A stretch of DNA of 64,000 bases, from assembly GCA_017390475.1 (NCBI GenBank), contig JAFPBO010000026.1, positions 1 to 64,000 of the forward strand, in the 5' to 3' direction. The translations under genes and the position numbers were made by a program. This document shows positions 33,787 to 43,858 of this stretch, piece by piece. A model generated the notes under the pieces. The model was not told the DNA's origin. It saw only the letters and a list, made by a program, of their open reading frames with translations, and did no database searches. Numbering within the stretch: position 1 is the first letter of the stretch; each line of letters opens with the position of its first letter. The stretch comes from Loktanella sp. (lineage in GTDB: Bacteria > Pseudomonadota > Alphaproteobacteria > Rhodobacterales > Rhodobacteraceae).

Positions 33787-35078
33787 TAAACCACAACCTC
33801 CACCCTCTCCTGATCGCCCACCCCGAACACCCGCTTGTACCGCGCGATCTCGTCCACCGGCCCCATCGCCTTGTTGGGGTTATCGCTCAGCTTCACCGTC
33901 GGGCGTCCATTCGCGCCGACGGCTTTGCAGACCAGGGAGAAGGGGGCCAGCGCGTCGCCCTCCACCAAGCCTTTGAAATCATTGGTCAGCATCGTGCCCC
34001 AGCCAAAGCTGACCCGGACGCGGCCGTCGAATTGGGCGTGCAGTTCGATGATCTTGGCGACGTCCAGACCGTCGGAGAAGATCACCAGTTTCTGGCGCGG
34101 GTCCTCGCCGCGCGATTGCCACCAGTTGATCGCGGTTTCGGCCCCGGCGGCGGGGTCGCCGCTGTCGACGCGGATGCCGGTCCAACCCGCCAGCCAGTCG
34201 GGCGCGCGGTCGAGAAAGCCTTTGGACCCGAATGTATCGGGCAGGATGATGCGCAGATTGCCGTCATGTTCCTCCTGCCAGTCGGCCAGCACGGTATAGG
34301 GGGCTTGGCGGAGCGCCTCGTCACTTTCGGCGAGGGCGGCGTAGACCATGGGCAATTCGTGGGCGTTGGTGCCGATCGCCTCGATCTCGCGCATCATGGC
34401 GATGCGGCAGTTGGAGGTGCCGCGGAAATTGGTGCCCAGGCCTTCGCTCATCGCCTGCACGCACCAATCCTGCCAGAGGTAGGAATGCCGCCGCCGCGTG
34501 CCGAAATCGGCGAGTTGCAGGTTGGGGATCAGTTGCAGTTGTTCGACTTTTTCCCAGAGCTTCGTCATGGCGCGGGCGTAGAGGACCTGGAGTTCGAACC
34601 GCCCCATCTCTTTCAACACAGCCCGGCTGCGCAGTTCCATGATCACGGCGAGGGCGGGGATTTCCCAGAGCATGACCTCGGGCCATGAGCCTTCAAACGT
34701 CAGTTCATATTGGCCGTCGATCTTTTCCAAATGATAGGGCGGCAGTTGCAGGTTTTCGAACCATTCCATGAAGGCGGGCGTGAACATCTGCCGCTTGCCA
34801 TAGAAGGTATTGCCGCGCAGCCATGTGCTTTCGCCCCGCGTCAGGCGGAGGGAGCGGATATGGTCAAGCTGTTCGCGCAATTCACCTTCATCCACCAGAT
34901 CGGCGAGGCGGATGGATTTGGTGCGGTTGATCAGGCTGAAGGTGACTTGTGTGTCGGGATGGTTGCGGAACACCGACTGGCACATCAGCAGTTTGTAGAA
35001 ATCCGTATCGATGAGCGACCGCACGATGGGGTCGATCTTCCATTTGTGGTTCCAGACGCGGGTGGCGATATCGACCAT
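33786..35078 (-). CDS. pncB: PncB, nicotinate phosphoribosyltransferase
   Basis: Salvage enzyme converting nicotinate and PRPP to nicotinate mononucleotide. 430 residues with the family blocks [24 protein letters not shown], the phosphorylatable-histidine region [41 protein letters not shown] and IRVDSGDP, then [13 protein letters not shown]. The ATG at 35078 with AAAGGGG upstream is chosen; a longer in-frame extension lacks similarity. Third gene of the operon pncA-glycosyltransferase-pncB, 56 bases after the glycosyltransferase stop. Confidence 0.96.
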   Translation of the reverse strand: MVDIATRVWNHKWKIDPIVRSLIDTDFYKLLMCQSVFRNHPDTQVTFSLINRTKSIRLADLVDEGELREQLDHIRSLRLTRGESTWLRGNTFYGKRQMFTPAFMEWFENLQLPPYHLEKIDGQYELTFEGSWPEVMLWEIPALAVIMELRSRAVLKEMGRFELQVLYARAMTKLWEKVEQLQLIPNLQLADFGTRRRHSYLWQDWCVQAMSEGLGTNFRGTSNCRIAMMREIEAIGTNAHELPMVYAALAESDEALRQAPYTVLADWQEEHDGNLRIILPDTFGSKGFLDRAPDWLAGWTGIRVDSGDPAAGAETAINWWQSRGEDPRQKLVIFSDGLDVAKIIELHAQFDGRVRVSFGWGTMLTNDFKGLVEGDALAPFSLVCKAVGANGRPTVKLSDNPNKAMGPVDEIARYKRVFGVGDQERVEVVV

Positions 35079-35134
35079 GGTATTCCCCTTTAGCTTTGGG
35101 GTGTTAGAGCAAGCGTGTAAGGCAAGGGCAAGCC

Positions 35135-36004
35135 TTAGCTGCGCGCCAGATGTGTGGTGCTGCGGGGGTGCCGGGTCTGCGCCCGGCGTTTCGCGATCTG
35201 CCAGAGGACCCAGGCCCTGATCCGCCAATCCAGCGGCGAGAGGTCGCGGAGCAGCTTTTGCGCGGGCGCGTCGGCCCGGTGCAAGGCGGCGTGATGCAGG
35301 CAGCGCTGGATCAAGGCCCAGCGGTCGGGGGATCGCGGGGCGAACAGGGATTGGTTGCGCTGAAAGGTGCGCAGATAGGCTTGGGCGCGGGTGATGGGGT
35401 CTGGCTGTTCCGTGGGCGCGGCATCTTTTTGCGCGGTGCAGCCGGGTGTTTGGTCGTGCCATGCTTTGTGGCCATGGCCGTAAAGCCGGACGGCGAAATC
35501 GACGTCCTGATCGATGGTCTGATCGGTCAGGATCGGGCCGAGTTTCTGGAACAGCGGCCGCTTGACCCAGAAACCGGCGTTGAAGGTCGGCAGCCGGTCC
35601 AGCAGCGGCACATCATCGGGGATCATGACTGTGACCTGCGGGGTTGTTTCGACGTCAGGTCGCGCGGAAAAGCCCCAGTCTGCGCTTTCGCCTGCGGCCA
35701 GCAGCACGCGTTTGGGATAGTCGCTGCCGATTTCGTCTGTATCATCCAGAAACATCACGATCTCGCCCAGTGCTTGTGCCACGCCGTGGTTGCGCGCGCC
35801 TGCTGTCCCTTTATCGCCGGTATTGGTGATGATCCGCAGGCGGGGGTGGTCATCGACGCTGCGCAAGGCTTTGACGGCGGTGTCGGAGCGGTCGTCGACA
35901 ACGATCACTTCACCATCGCCAGGACAGGCGACGAGCGCCGAGGCGACCGCGCGTTGGAGTAACGCGGGTCGGTTATCGGTCGGGATGATGATTGACACCA
36001 TCAT
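35135..36004 (-). CDS. Family 2 glycosyltransferase (GT-A fold)
   Basis: 289 residues with the GT2 pattern: [61 protein letters not shown] and, later, [18 protein letters not shown]. The usual IIPTYN tyrosine is an aspartate (PTDN), and the DxD-type site is DDTDE. No membrane helix. It starts inside the stop of pncA (4-base overlap) and precedes pncB, so it is translated within an NAD-salvage operon; the metabolic connection is not obvious. Acceptor unknown. Confidence 0.82.
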   Translation of the reverse strand: MMVSIIIPTDNRPALLQRAVASALVACPGDGEVIVVDDRSDTAVKALRSVDDHPRLRIITNTGDKGTAGARNHGVAQALGEIVMFLDDTDEIGSDYPKRVLLAAGESADWGFSARPDVETTPQVTVMIPDDVPLLDRLPTFNAGFWVKRPLFQKLGPILTDQTIDQDVDFAVRLYGHGHKAWHDQTPGCTAQKDAAPTEQPDPITRAQAYLRTFQRNQSLFAPRSPDRWALIQRCLHHAALHRADAPAQKLLRDLSPLDWRIRAWVLWQIAKRRAQTRHPRSTTHLARS

Positions 36005-36594
36005 GCCAAGGTGACCCCTGCGGCCTGCATATCGGCCTTGGCCAGTGCCAGCGATCCGTTCAGGTCAATCGCGCGGCACAGGTCCAGTTGCACGGTCACA
36101 TCGAACCCCAGCTTGGCCGCATCCAGCGCCGAATAGGCGACGCAGAAATCCAGCGCCAGACCGACAAGCGTAATCTGACTGATCCCGCGTGTGCGCAGAT
36201 AGCCTTCCAGCCCGGTGGGCGTGGTGTGGTCGTTCTCAAAGAACGCGGAATAGCTGTCAATCGCGGGGTTATGCCCTTTGCGGAGGATCAGATCGGCGCG
36301 GTCCACCGTCAGATCGGGGTGGAATTGCGCGCCGAGCGAGCCTTGGATGCAATGATCGGGCCAGAGCACTTGGGGGCCATAGGGCATGTCGATCATGCTC
36401 ATCTCTGTCGCGCCATGGGTGGAGGCGAAGGAGGAATGCCCCGCCGGGTGCCAATCCTGCGTCAGGATCACCACGCCGAAATCATTCATCGCGGCATTGA
36501 TCCCCAGAACGATCTGATCACCCTCTGCCACGGCCAGCGCGCCGCCGGGGCAGAAGTCTTTTTGCACGTCGATCACGATCAGGGCATGGGTCAT
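36001..36594 (-). CDS. pncA: PncA, nicotinamidase
   Basis: Deamidates nicotinamide to nicotinate for NAD salvage. 197 residues of the cysteine-hydrolase fold with the catalytic triad visible: D in LIVIDVQKDFCPGG (about residue 9), K in LRKGHNPAIDSY (about 105) and C in GLALDFCVAYSALDA (about 150). Metal ligands are in TQDWHPAGHSSF. First gene of the operon with a glycosyltransferase and pncB, so product and substrate of the two salvage steps are encoded together. Confidence 0.96.
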   Translation of the reverse strand: MTHALIVIDVQKDFCPGGALAVAEGDQIVLGINAAMNDFGVVILTQDWHPAGHSSFASTHGATEMSMIDMPYGPQVLWPDHCIQGSLGAQFHPDLTVDRADLILRKGHNPAIDSYSAFFENDHTTPTGLEGYLRTRGISQITLVGLALDFCVAYSALDAAKLGFDVTVQLDLCRAIDLNGSLALAKADMQAAGVTLA

Positions 36595-36714
36595 AGCGGT
36601 TTTCCCGTTAAAGTGGTTTGCCCGCAATCTGCCATTGATTTGCCCTGAACGAAACCCAAGGGCTTGCGCGCGCCGTGCAATTTTTCTATCGCCTGCGTTT
36701 TTGCGGGGGACCCT

Positions 36715-37953
36715 ATGGCAAAGCTCGGGATCGATTTTGGCACATCCAATACAGCTGCCGGGGTGATGGTTGCGGGTCGTCCGCATCTGATCGCGGTGGA
36801 ACCGCGGCGCACCACGCTGCCGACATCGGTGTTTTTTGACGCGGATCGCAAGGTCACCAGCTATGGCTCTGCCGCCAATGCCGCGCTGATCGACGGGCGC
36901 GAAGGCCGGTTCATGCGGGCGCTGAAATCGGTGCTGGGCACGCCGTTGCTGCGCGAACGCCGCCAGATCGCGCATGAAAGGCTGACCTTGCTGGATGTTG
37001 TTGCGCGCTTTCTGGCGATGATCCGGGAAAGGGCCGAGGCGGAGACGGGCCAGGGTTACACCCATGCCCTGTCCGGTCGTCCGGTGCGGTTTCATTCCAG
37101 TGATGCTGCCCGCGATGCGCAGGCCGAGGTTGATCTGCGCGAGGCGTATTTGCTGGCCGGGTTCACTGACGTGACTTTCATGTATGAACCAGAGGCGGCG
37201 GCGCTGGCGGCAGGGCCGCTGGACAAAGGTGCCTTGGGGCTGGTCGTGGATATCGGCGGCGGCACGTCGGATTTTTCGATCTTTGAACGCGACGGCGCTG
37301 CGACGCGGATCATTGCCAGCCACGGGGTGCGTGTGGGTGGCACGGATTTTGACCGCGCGATCAATCTGGCGCAGGTGATGCCACTGTTGGGTCGCGGGGC
37401 TGAAATTGGCAATGCGATGGGCAGCGGGACGCATACCGCGCCGAATACGATCTATAATGATCTGGCAACATGGCAGAAGATTGCTTTTGTCTATACGCCG
37501 GAAAACCGGCGGATGGCGGCGAGTTTTGCGAAACTTGGCGTTGATCCGGTGCTGTTTGGCCGGTTGCAAACGGTGCTGGATATGGAATTGGGCCATGACA
37601 TCGCCTTTGCGGTTGAGGCGGGCAAGATCCGGTTGAATGCGGTTGATGTGGATCAGACGGGGATTGATCTTCGGGTGATTTCGCCTGACCTTTGGGCGCA
37701 GGTGCGTCAGGCGGAGATGGATGCGGCGCTTGCCGATCATACCGCTGCGATCCGCGCCTGTGCGGTGGAAACGCTGGAGATTGCGGGCATCGCGCCTGAT
37801 AAAATCGCCAAGATCGTCTTTGTCGGTGGCTCCAGCCTGTTGCAGAATATCGAAGCTGCGATGGTCGATCTGTTCCCGCATGCGGCACTGGAACGGGGTG
37901 AGGCGTTTACAGCGGTGGCTGACGGATTGGCCTTGGCGGCTGGCCCCTCTTGA
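36715..37953 (+). CDS. Hsp70 family protein (YegD type)
   Basis: 412-residue actin-fold ATPase resembling E. coli YegD. The phosphate loops are present: [15 protein letters not shown] at the N-terminus, [20 protein letters not shown] near residue 180, and [22 protein letters not shown] near the C-terminus. The C-terminal substrate-binding domain of DnaK is missing, as in YegD. The ATG at 36715 is chosen at the first phosphate loop. Divergent from pncA; followed 32 bases later by trhO. Function unproven. Confidence 0.9.
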   Translation: MAKLGIDFGTSNTAAGVMVAGRPHLIAVEPRRTTLPTSVFFDADRKVTSYGSAANAALIDGREGRFMRALKSVLGTPLLRERRQIAHERLTLLDVVARFLAMIRERAEAETGQGYTHALSGRPVRFHSSDAARDAQAEVDLREAYLLAGFTDVTFMYEPEAAALAAGPLDKGALGLVVDIGGGTSDFSIFERDGAATRIIASHGVRVGGTDFDRAINLAQVMPLLGRGAEIGNAMGSGTHTAPNTIYNDLATWQKIAFVYTPENRRMAASFAKLGVDPVLFGRLQTVLDMELGHDIAFAVEAGKIRLNAVDVDQTGIDLRVISPDLWAQVRQAEMDAALADHTAAIRACAVETLEIAGIAPDKIAKIVFVGGSSLLQNIEAAMVDLFPHAALERGEAFTAVADGLALAAGPS

Positions 37954-37985
37954 ACCCCGCGCCGGGCAGGCGTAATCCATCGCCT

Positions 37986-38891
37986 ATGCATATTGTCGCA
38001 GCCCTGTATCATTTCACCCGCTTCCCCGACCCCGCCGCCCTGCGCGGGCCGTTGCAGGATTTGTGCCGCGCGCGCGGTGTGAGCGGGACGCTGCTTTTGG
38101 CGCAAGAGGGGATCAACGGCACCATCGCGGGTGATCGCGCGGGGATCGACGCGGTGCTGGCGCATATCCGCGCGCTGCCCGGTTGTGCCGGGCTGGAATG
38201 GAAGGAAAGCACGGCGGAAACCGCGCCTTTCCATCGGATGAAAGTCCGGCTGAAGCATGAGATTGTCACGATGGGCCAGCCCGATATCGACCCGGTGTCA
38301 CGGGTGGGACATTATGTTGATCCTGCCGATTGGAATGAGCTGATCTCTGCGCCTGATGTCGCGGTGATCGACACCCGCAATGATTACGAGGTCGCGATTG
38401 GCACGTTTGACGGTGCAATTGATCCACAGACCAAGACATTCGGCGAATTCCCAGCATGGTGGGAAGCCAACAAGCATCGGTTCCACAACAAGAAGATCGC
38501 GATGTTCTGCACCGGCGGCATCCGCTGCGAAAAATCCACCAATTACCTGATGGGGCAAGGGGTGGATGAGGTTTATCACCTCAAAGGCGGCATTCTGAAA
38601 TACCTTGAAGAGGTCCCGCAAGAGCAGAGCAAATGGGACGGCGAATGTTTCGTCTTTGACGGGCGCGTCAGCGTGGGTCATGGCTTGACCGAGGGGCCGC
38701 ATTTCCTGTGTCATGCCTGCCGCTTGCCGCTGGTCCCCGAGGACCGCAATCATCCGCAATATGAGGAAGGCGTCGCCTGCCACAATTGCGCCGACAGCAC
38801 GAGCGAGGCGGATAAGGAGCGTTTCCGCGAAAGGCAAAAGCAGATCGCCTTGGCCAAGGATCGCGGGACCCGGCATATTGGCGGGCTTTAA
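37986..38891 (+). CDS. trhO: TrhO, tRNA uridine-34 hydroxylase (rhodanese domain)
   Basis: Oxygen-dependent hydroxylation of wobble uridine in tRNA. 301 residues with an N-terminal acylphosphatase-like domain ([14 protein letters not shown]), a rhodanese domain with the essential cysteine in [18 protein letters not shown] (about residues 175-190), and a cysteine-rich C-terminal part (CHACRLPL ... ACHNC) that looks zinc-binding. The ATG at 37986 is chosen. The end overlaps the next gene by about 14 bases. Confidence 0.94.
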   Translation: MHIVAALYHFTRFPDPAALRGPLQDLCRARGVSGTLLLAQEGINGTIAGDRAGIDAVLAHIRALPGCAGLEWKESTAETAPFHRMKVRLKHEIVTMGQPDIDPVSRVGHYVDPADWNELISAPDVAVIDTRNDYEVAIGTFDGAIDPQTKTFGEFPAWWEANKHRFHNKKIAMFCTGGIRCEKSTNYLMGQGVDEVYHLKGGILKYLEEVPQEQSKWDGECFVFDGRVSVGHGLTEGPHFLCHACRLPLVPEDRNHPQYEEGVACHNCADSTSEADKERFRERQKQIALAKDRGTRHIGGL

Positions 38892-39924
38892 TCGCAAAAC
38901 CCTGCTGGCGCTGGCCATCGGGCTGGCGGGTGGCGTTATCGCCTTTTTCATTGGCCTGCCCCTGCCTTGGATGTTGGGGCCAATGATCGCCAATATTGTC
39001 GCGGCGATGCTGCACGCGCCGGTGGAGGGACCAGCGCCATTGCGCAACGTCGTGGTGCCGGTGATCGGCGTCTTGCTCGGCTCTGGTGTGACAGCGGAAT
39101 TGCTTGGGATGCTGTCGACCTGGGTGCTGACGCTGGTGCTGCTGCCACCGTTCCTGTTCCTCGCGGCGGGCGCATCCTTTGTGATCTACCGCCGGGTTGG
39201 TGGCTATGATCCGGTCACTGCCTATTATGCCTCCATGCCCGGCGGGCTGAACGAAATGGTGATCCTCGGCGCAGAGGCAGGCGGCATGGAGCGTCAGATC
39301 GCGCTGGCCCATGCCGCGCGTGTGATGATCGTGATCATCTTTGTGGCGCTTTTCTTTGGGTTGGTGCTGGGTGTGTCTGCGGGCGGCAGCGATGATGCCA
39401 ACTGGACAGCGCTTGATGCGCTGACCCTGCGGGATTACGCGATCCTTGGCGCTTGTGCGGCTGTCGGCGCATGGCTCGGCAAGGTCGCCCGGCTGCCAGC
39501 TGCGCCTGTGTTTGGCCCGATGATCCTGAGCGGGATTGCCCATTTCACCGGCTGGGTCACTGTGCCGCCGCCCAGCCTGTTCGTCATCATCGCTCAGATC
39601 ACTGTCGGCACAATCATCGGCACCCGGTTTGTCGGTGCCACGCTTGCCGATATCCGCCGCGATATCGGGCTGGCCGCATTGTCCTGCGCCGTGATGCTGG
39701 TGATCGCCGTGGGCTTTGCCAGCGTGATCGCTTTCGCCGCCGGGATGCCGCTGGCGCAAGCGTTTCTGGCCTATGCGCCCGGCGGGCTGACGGAAATGTC
39801 GCTCTTGACCCTCGCGATGCAGCAGGATGCGACCTATGTGTCCGTGATACATGTGATCCGGATCACGCTTGTGATCGGTGCTGCCCCCGTCGTTTTCGCG
39901 ATGATCCGCAAACGCCCGACCTGA
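38878..39924 (+). CDS. AbrB family membrane protein (putative transporter)
   Basis: About 348 residues, almost entirely hydrophobic with some ten helices arranged as two similar halves; each half has a [19 protein letters not shown] or [19 protein letters not shown] loop and the repeated [12 protein letters not shown] / Y-A-P-G-G-L-T-E-M block. This is the AbrB family, often misnamed ammonia monooxygenase. The most likely start is the TTG at 38878, which overlaps trhO and begins just before the first helix; no ATG fits better. Substrate unknown. Confidence 0.8.
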   Translation: MAGFNRKTLLALAIGLAGGVIAFFIGLPLPWMLGPMIANIVAAMLHAPVEGPAPLRNVVVPVIGVLLGSGVTAELLGMLSTWVLTLVLLPPFLFLAAGASFVIYRRVGGYDPVTAYYASMPGGLNEMVILGAEAGGMERQIALAHAARVMIVIIFVALFFGLVLGVSAGGSDDANWTALDALTLRDYAILGACAAVGAWLGKVARLPAAPVFGPMILSGIAHFTGWVTVPPPSLFVIIAQITVGTIIGTRFVGATLADIRRDIGLAALSCAVMLVIAVGFASVIAFAAGMPLAQAFLAYAPGGLTEMSLLTLAMQQDATYVSVIHVIRITLVIGAAPVVFAMIRKRPT

Positions 39925-39936
39925 TTGGAAACTGTG

Positions 39937-42018
39937 ATGTTCTCTCATTTGCCAGACGCCCCCTTCGCCGACAAACGCCCGACGACTGCGACAGTGCATG
40001 GCGTCACCCTGCACGATGATTTTGCGTGGCTGCGGGCGGATAACTGGCAAGAGGCGATGCGCGATCCGGCAAAACTACCCGAGGATATCGCGGATTATCT
40101 GAAGGCAGAGAATGCCTATTATGACAAAGCCATGGCCGATACCGCCGATCTGCAAGCCACGCTGATCGCGGAAATGCGGGGGCGGATCAAGGAAGACGAC
40201 GCCTCTGTCCCGCGCAAGAATGGCGTTTATGCCTATGTCATGCGCTATGCGGAAGGCGATGAACATCCGGTGTTCATCCGCACCGCGCGGGATGGCGGGG
40301 ATGAGCTTGCCTTGCTGGATGTGAATGCCGAGGCGGCGGCGCATGAGTATTTCGATCTGGGGTCAATCGCTGTGTCCCCCGGTCACGGCATGCTGGCGTG
40401 GAGTGCGGATACCGCCGGGTCGGAATTCTTTACCCTGCGCCTGCGTGACACGACGACGGGTCAGGACAGTGAAACGCTGATCCCCGATGTCGGCTCTGTT
40501 GCTTGGGTTGATGATCAGACGTTGCTTTATGTCCGCGTCGATGACCGGCATCATCCGAACAAGGTGTTCCGTCACCGCATCGGCAGCGACCCCACCGATG
40601 ATGTGCTGGTTTACGAGGAAAAAGACCACCGCTATTTCGTCGGCGTCAGCCGGATGCGGTCGGGTGCCTATGTCCAGATCAGCACCGGCATGAATGACGA
40701 GAATGAGGTTTGGGTGATCCCCACGGCCACGCCAGATGCAGCGCCTGTGCTGATCGAAGCCCGGACCGAAGGGCTGGAATATGAGATCGACCATCAGGGT
40801 GATGATTTCGTCATCCTGACCAATGCCGATGGCGCAGTTGATTTCAAGATCGTCACGGCCCCTGTCGCCACCCCGCAACGCGCGCATTGGGCCGATCTGA
40901 TCGCCTATCGCGCAGGGCGGATGATCATCGGGCTGGCCGCATATCGAGATTGGCTGATCTGGGTTGAACGTGAAAATGCCCTGCCGCGCATCTGTTACCA
41001 GCGCAGCGGGCAGGATGATGTGCAGAGCATCAGCTTTGATGAAGAAGCCTATGCATTGGGTGCAGACCCGAGTGCAGAATATGACACAGATATATTCCGC
41101 TTTACCTATTCATCGCCCACAACCCCGCCACAAGTGTTCGATTTTGATTTGAGCACAGGCGACCGCGTGCTGATGAAACAAGTCGAACTGCCATCGGGTC
41201 ACGACCCGGCAGATTACGTCACCCGCAGGATCATGGCGCCGTCGCATGATGGTGCTTTGGTGCCCGTCACGATCCTGCACCATGTGACGACCACGATCGA
41301 CGGCACAGCGCCCTGCCTGCTTTACGGCTATGGGTCCTATGGCGCATCGATGCCTGCCAGCTTTTCTGCCAACCGTTTGTCGCTGGTGGATCGCGGGTTC
41401 ATCTATGCCATCGCCCATGTGCGCGGTGGCGAGGAAAAAGGTCGCGCCTGGTATGAGGATGCGAAATTCGGACGCAAGGTGAACACCTTTCACGATTTTA
41501 TCGGTGCGGCGCAAAGCCTGATTGCCGAAAACTACACCAGACAAGGCCAGATCGTCATCCAAGGCGGATCGGCGGGCGGGCTGCTGGTTGGGGCTGTCGT
41601 CAATATGCGCCCCGACCTTTGGGCCGGTGTGATCGCCGATGTGCCTTTCGTCGATGTGTTGACCACGATCCTTGATGATACGCTGCCCCTGACGCCCGGC
41701 GAATGGTCGCAATGGGGCAATCCGATTGACAGCAAGACCGCCTTTGACGATATCCGCGCCTATTCGCCCTATGACAATGTCACGGCGCAGGAATATCCGG
41801 CGATGCTGGTCACGGCAGGCGTGTCCGACCCGCGGGTGACCTATTGGGAACCGGCCAAATGGGTCGCCAAACTGCGGATCACCAAGAAGGACGACAACGT
41901 CCTGCTGTTGAAGACAAACATGACATCGGGCCATTTCGGCAAGACGGGACGTTTTGCCGCACTGGAAGATGCGGCGAGGTCCTTTGCTTTCGCGCTCAAG
42001 GCGGTTGGAAGAGCCTGA
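39937..42018 (+). CDS. ptrB: Oligopeptidase B (S9 prolyl oligopeptidase family)
   Basis: Cytosolic serine peptidase cleaving short peptides after basic residues. 693 residues: N-terminal seven-bladed propeller (about 1-410) and C-terminal alpha/beta-hydrolase domain with the nucleophile in IQGGSAGGLLVGAVVNM (about 535), aspartate in LVTAGVSDPRVTYWEPAKW and histidine in MTSGHFGKTGR. The S1-pocket and GSYG-A-S-M-P block are typical. I prefer the ATG at 39937 to a TTG 12 bases upstream. Confidence 0.94.
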   Translation: MFSHLPDAPFADKRPTTATVHGVTLHDDFAWLRADNWQEAMRDPAKLPEDIADYLKAENAYYDKAMADTADLQATLIAEMRGRIKEDDASVPRKNGVYAYVMRYAEGDEHPVFIRTARDGGDELALLDVNAEAAAHEYFDLGSIAVSPGHGMLAWSADTAGSEFFTLRLRDTTTGQDSETLIPDVGSVAWVDDQTLLYVRVDDRHHPNKVFRHRIGSDPTDDVLVYEEKDHRYFVGVSRMRSGAYVQISTGMNDENEVWVIPTATPDAAPVLIEARTEGLEYEIDHQGDDFVILTNADGAVDFKIVTAPVATPQRAHWADLIAYRAGRMIIGLAAYRDWLIWVERENALPRICYQRSGQDDVQSISFDEEAYALGADPSAEYDTDIFRFTYSSPTTPPQVFDFDLSTGDRVLMKQVELPSGHDPADYVTRRIMAPSHDGALVPVTILHHVTTTIDGTAPCLLYGYGSYGASMPASFSANRLSLVDRGFIYAIAHVRGGEEKGRAWYEDAKFGRKVNTFHDFIGAAQSLIAENYTRQGQIVIQGGSAGGLLVGAVVNMRPDLWAGVIADVPFVDVLTTILDDTLPLTPGEWSQWGNPIDSKTAFDDIRAYSPYDNVTAQEYPAMLVTAGVSDPRVTYWEPAKWVAKLRITKKDDNVLLLKTNMTSGHFGKTGRFAALEDAARSFAFALKAVGRA

Positions 42019-42039
42019 TCGCGGCAGGCGTTCTGAAAA

Positions 42040-42057
42040 CTGTCACATAGCTGTGAT
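42040..42057 (+). promoter_or_regulatory. Pho box (PhoB binding site) upstream of phnD
   Basis: Two 7-bp direct repeats CTGTCAC and CTGTGAT separated by ATAG, fitting the PhoB pattern CTGTNAY-N4-CTGTNAY. It lies about 50 bases before the phnD start, where it would replace the -35. Predicts induction of phnDCE by phosphate starvation. Confidence 0.75.
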
Positions 42058-42105
42058 TTTTGCACGATAGGCGTCCCCGGAACCCAATCCGAGGAGACGC
42101 TTTCG

Positions 42106-42990
42106 ATGAATAAACTGAACAGCACCACCCTGACCGCTGCCGCCTTTGCTGCCTTGCTGGCTGCACCTGTCGCCGCGCAATCCGTGGCTGACACCTGCCC
42201 GGCCCCTTTGCGCATGGCCGATACCGGCATCGAAGGCATGGGCGATCTGTCCGAGGCTTTCGGCCCCTTCGCCGAAGCCTTTGAAGAAATCACCGGCGTG
42301 GAACTGGCGCTTTATTCGCTGTCGAACCGCACCGCCGCTGGCACAGCATTGCAGTTTGACGAAGTCGAATTCGTCTTCGCAGGCCCATCCGAATTCGTGC
42401 TGTTCCAGCAACTGGCCGAAATGGACGTGCTGTTTTCTGTCGTGCGCCCCAGCTATGGTTCGAGCTTTGTGGTCAAGGCTGACAGCGACATCATGACGAT
42501 GGCCGATCTGGCCGGTCGTCGCGTCGCGCTGAAGGATGTGGGCTCCACCTCTGGCCATATCTTCCCGATGATGATGATGGCCGAAGCCGGTCTTGACCCG
42601 ATGAGCGATGCGGAAATCATCATGGCGGGCGATGCCCGCATTCAGGTGCTGATCAATGGCGATGTTGACGCCATGGGCGGCGGCAACAAAGATTACGACG
42701 CCGTGCGCGAACAGGACCCCGATACGGAGTATCGCCTGATCGGCCAGACCGAAACGCTGCCCGGTGATCCGGTTGTCATGCGCGCCACACTGCCACAGGA
42801 TTGCCGCGATGCCCTGCGCGCCACTTTGCAGGAAAATCAGGATGAATTGTGGGAAGCTCTGACCGCGACTGAACGCAACGCAGACAAGTTTATCGAAGAC
42901 GATTCCTATATGTCCTTCGACACCGATCCTGCGATCTATGACGTGGTCCGCCGCGCCTATGAAGTTGCCGGCATCGCGCTGGACGAGTAA
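42106..42990 (+). CDS. phnD: PhnD-type phosphonate/phosphite ABC transporter binding protein
   Basis: 294-residue periplasmic binding protein with signal peptide MNKLNSTTLTAAAFAALLAAPVAA. The PhnD pattern is visible: FAEAFEEITGVELALYS, FAGPSEFVLFQQLAEMDVLF, the ligand-binding LKDVGSTSGHIFPMMMM (family usually S-x-S-G), and ALINGDVDA-like segment VLINGDVDAMGGGN. A Pho box precedes it and phnC/phnE follow, supporting a role in uptake of a phosphorus compound. Which one (phosphonate, phosphite or an ester) cannot be read here. Confidence 0.88.
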   Translation: MNKLNSTTLTAAAFAALLAAPVAAQSVADTCPAPLRMADTGIEGMGDLSEAFGPFAEAFEEITGVELALYSLSNRTAAGTALQFDEVEFVFAGPSEFVLFQQLAEMDVLFSVVRPSYGSSFVVKADSDIMTMADLAGRRVALKDVGSTSGHIFPMMMMAEAGLDPMSDAEIIMAGDARIQVLINGDVDAMGGGNKDYDAVREQDPDTEYRLIGQTETLPGDPVVMRATLPQDCRDALRATLQENQDELWEALTATERNADKFIEDDSYMSFDTDPAIYDVVRRAYEVAGIALDE

Positions 42991-43010
42991 TCACCGCCAC
43001 ATCTGACAGG

Positions 43011-43042
43011 AGGCGGCCATCCGAATGGGTTGGCCGCCTTTT
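43011..43042 (+). terminator. Hairpin between phnD and phnC (attenuating terminator)
   Basis: AGGCGGCCA pairs with TGGCCGCCT across an 11-nt loop and is followed by TTTT. Partial termination here would keep the binding protein in excess over the membrane components, a common arrangement. Confidence 0.7.
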
Positions 43043-43072
43043 GGCTATTTATACCGAGGAAAGGACAGGTTT

Positions 43073-43858
43073 ATGACCCCCGCTATCGAGGCCGACAAGC
43101 TGGTCGTCAGCTATGGCAAGTTGCAGGTTCTGCGCGGCATTTCATTCACCATCCCCGCTGGTCAGGGGGTTGTTCTGCTGGGAGCGAATGGCTGCGGCAA
43201 ATCCACCCTGATGCGCAGCCTGAACGGGTTGGAAAAGCTGCAATCCGGCACGATCCGTATCCACGGGCAGGCGCTGTCGGGGGCCAGCCGCAGCGAATTG
43301 CGGAAAATCCGGCAGGGCATGGGGTATGTCTTTCAGCATTTCAATCTGGTGCCGCAGTTGAATGCGTTTCAGAATGTGCTGTTCGGCTCACTTGGGCGGC
43401 AACGCTTTGGGCTACTGTCTTGCTTGAGCATCACCGCCTCTGCCACGGATCGGGAAAAGGCAATGCATTGTCTGGACCGCGTCGGCATGGCAGACCGCGC
43501 CTTGCACCGCCCGTCGGAATTGTCCGGTGGCCAGCAACAGCGCGTCGCGATTGCGCGGATGCTGATGCAGAACCCCAAGGTCGTGATCGCCGATGAACCT
43601 ATCGCGAGCCTTGACCCCAAAGCGGGGCGCGAGGTGTTGGACCTGTTGTGGCGCATTGTGACCGAAGAAAAACTGTCGATGCTGTGCACATTGCATCAAT
43701 TGGAACTGGCGCAGGAATATGGCGACCGGATTCTGGGGATGAAGGCGGGCCATGTCGAAATCGACGCGCCGATTGCGCAGACTGATACCGCGCAGTTGAA
43801 CGCGCTTTATTCCGGGATGACCCGGGTAGATGCCAAACCGCAAGAGGAAGCCGCATGA
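43073..43858 (+). CDS. phnC: PhnC-type ABC transporter ATP-binding protein
   Basis: 261-residue ATPase. Walker A GANGCGKST (about 40-48), signature LSGGQQQRVAIARMLM, Walker B KVVIADEPIASLDPKAG, and the switch region CTLHQLELAQEYGDR, whose THQ-like motif is typical of PhnC. The FNLVPQLNAFQNVLFG segment also fits. The ATG at 43073 follows GAGGAAAGGA. The stop overlaps the phnE start by 4 bases, so the two are translationally coupled. Confidence 0.9.
   Translation: MTPAIEADKLVVSYGKLQVLRGISFTIPAGQGVVLLGANGCGKSTLMRSLNGLEKLQSGTIRIHGQALSGASRSELRKIRQGMGYVFQHFNLVPQLNAFQNVLFGSLGRQRFGLLSCLSITASATDREKAMHCLDRVGMADRALHRPSELSGGQQQRVAIARMLMQNPKVVIADEPIASLDPKAGREVLDLLWRIVTEEKLSMLCTLHQLELAQEYGDRILGMKAGHVEIDAPIAQTDTAQLNALYSGMTRVDAKPQEEAA

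Noticed and set aside
35079..35462. Upstream in-frame extension of pncB
   Set aside because: Overlaps the glycosyltransferase gene, has no similarity to the family, and AAAGGGG precedes the ATG at 35078.
36019..37980. 659-codon minus-strand frame running from pncA across the Hsp70 gene
   Set aside because: Only its last 197 codons are pncA; the remainder is the shadow of the plus-strand Hsp70 gene.
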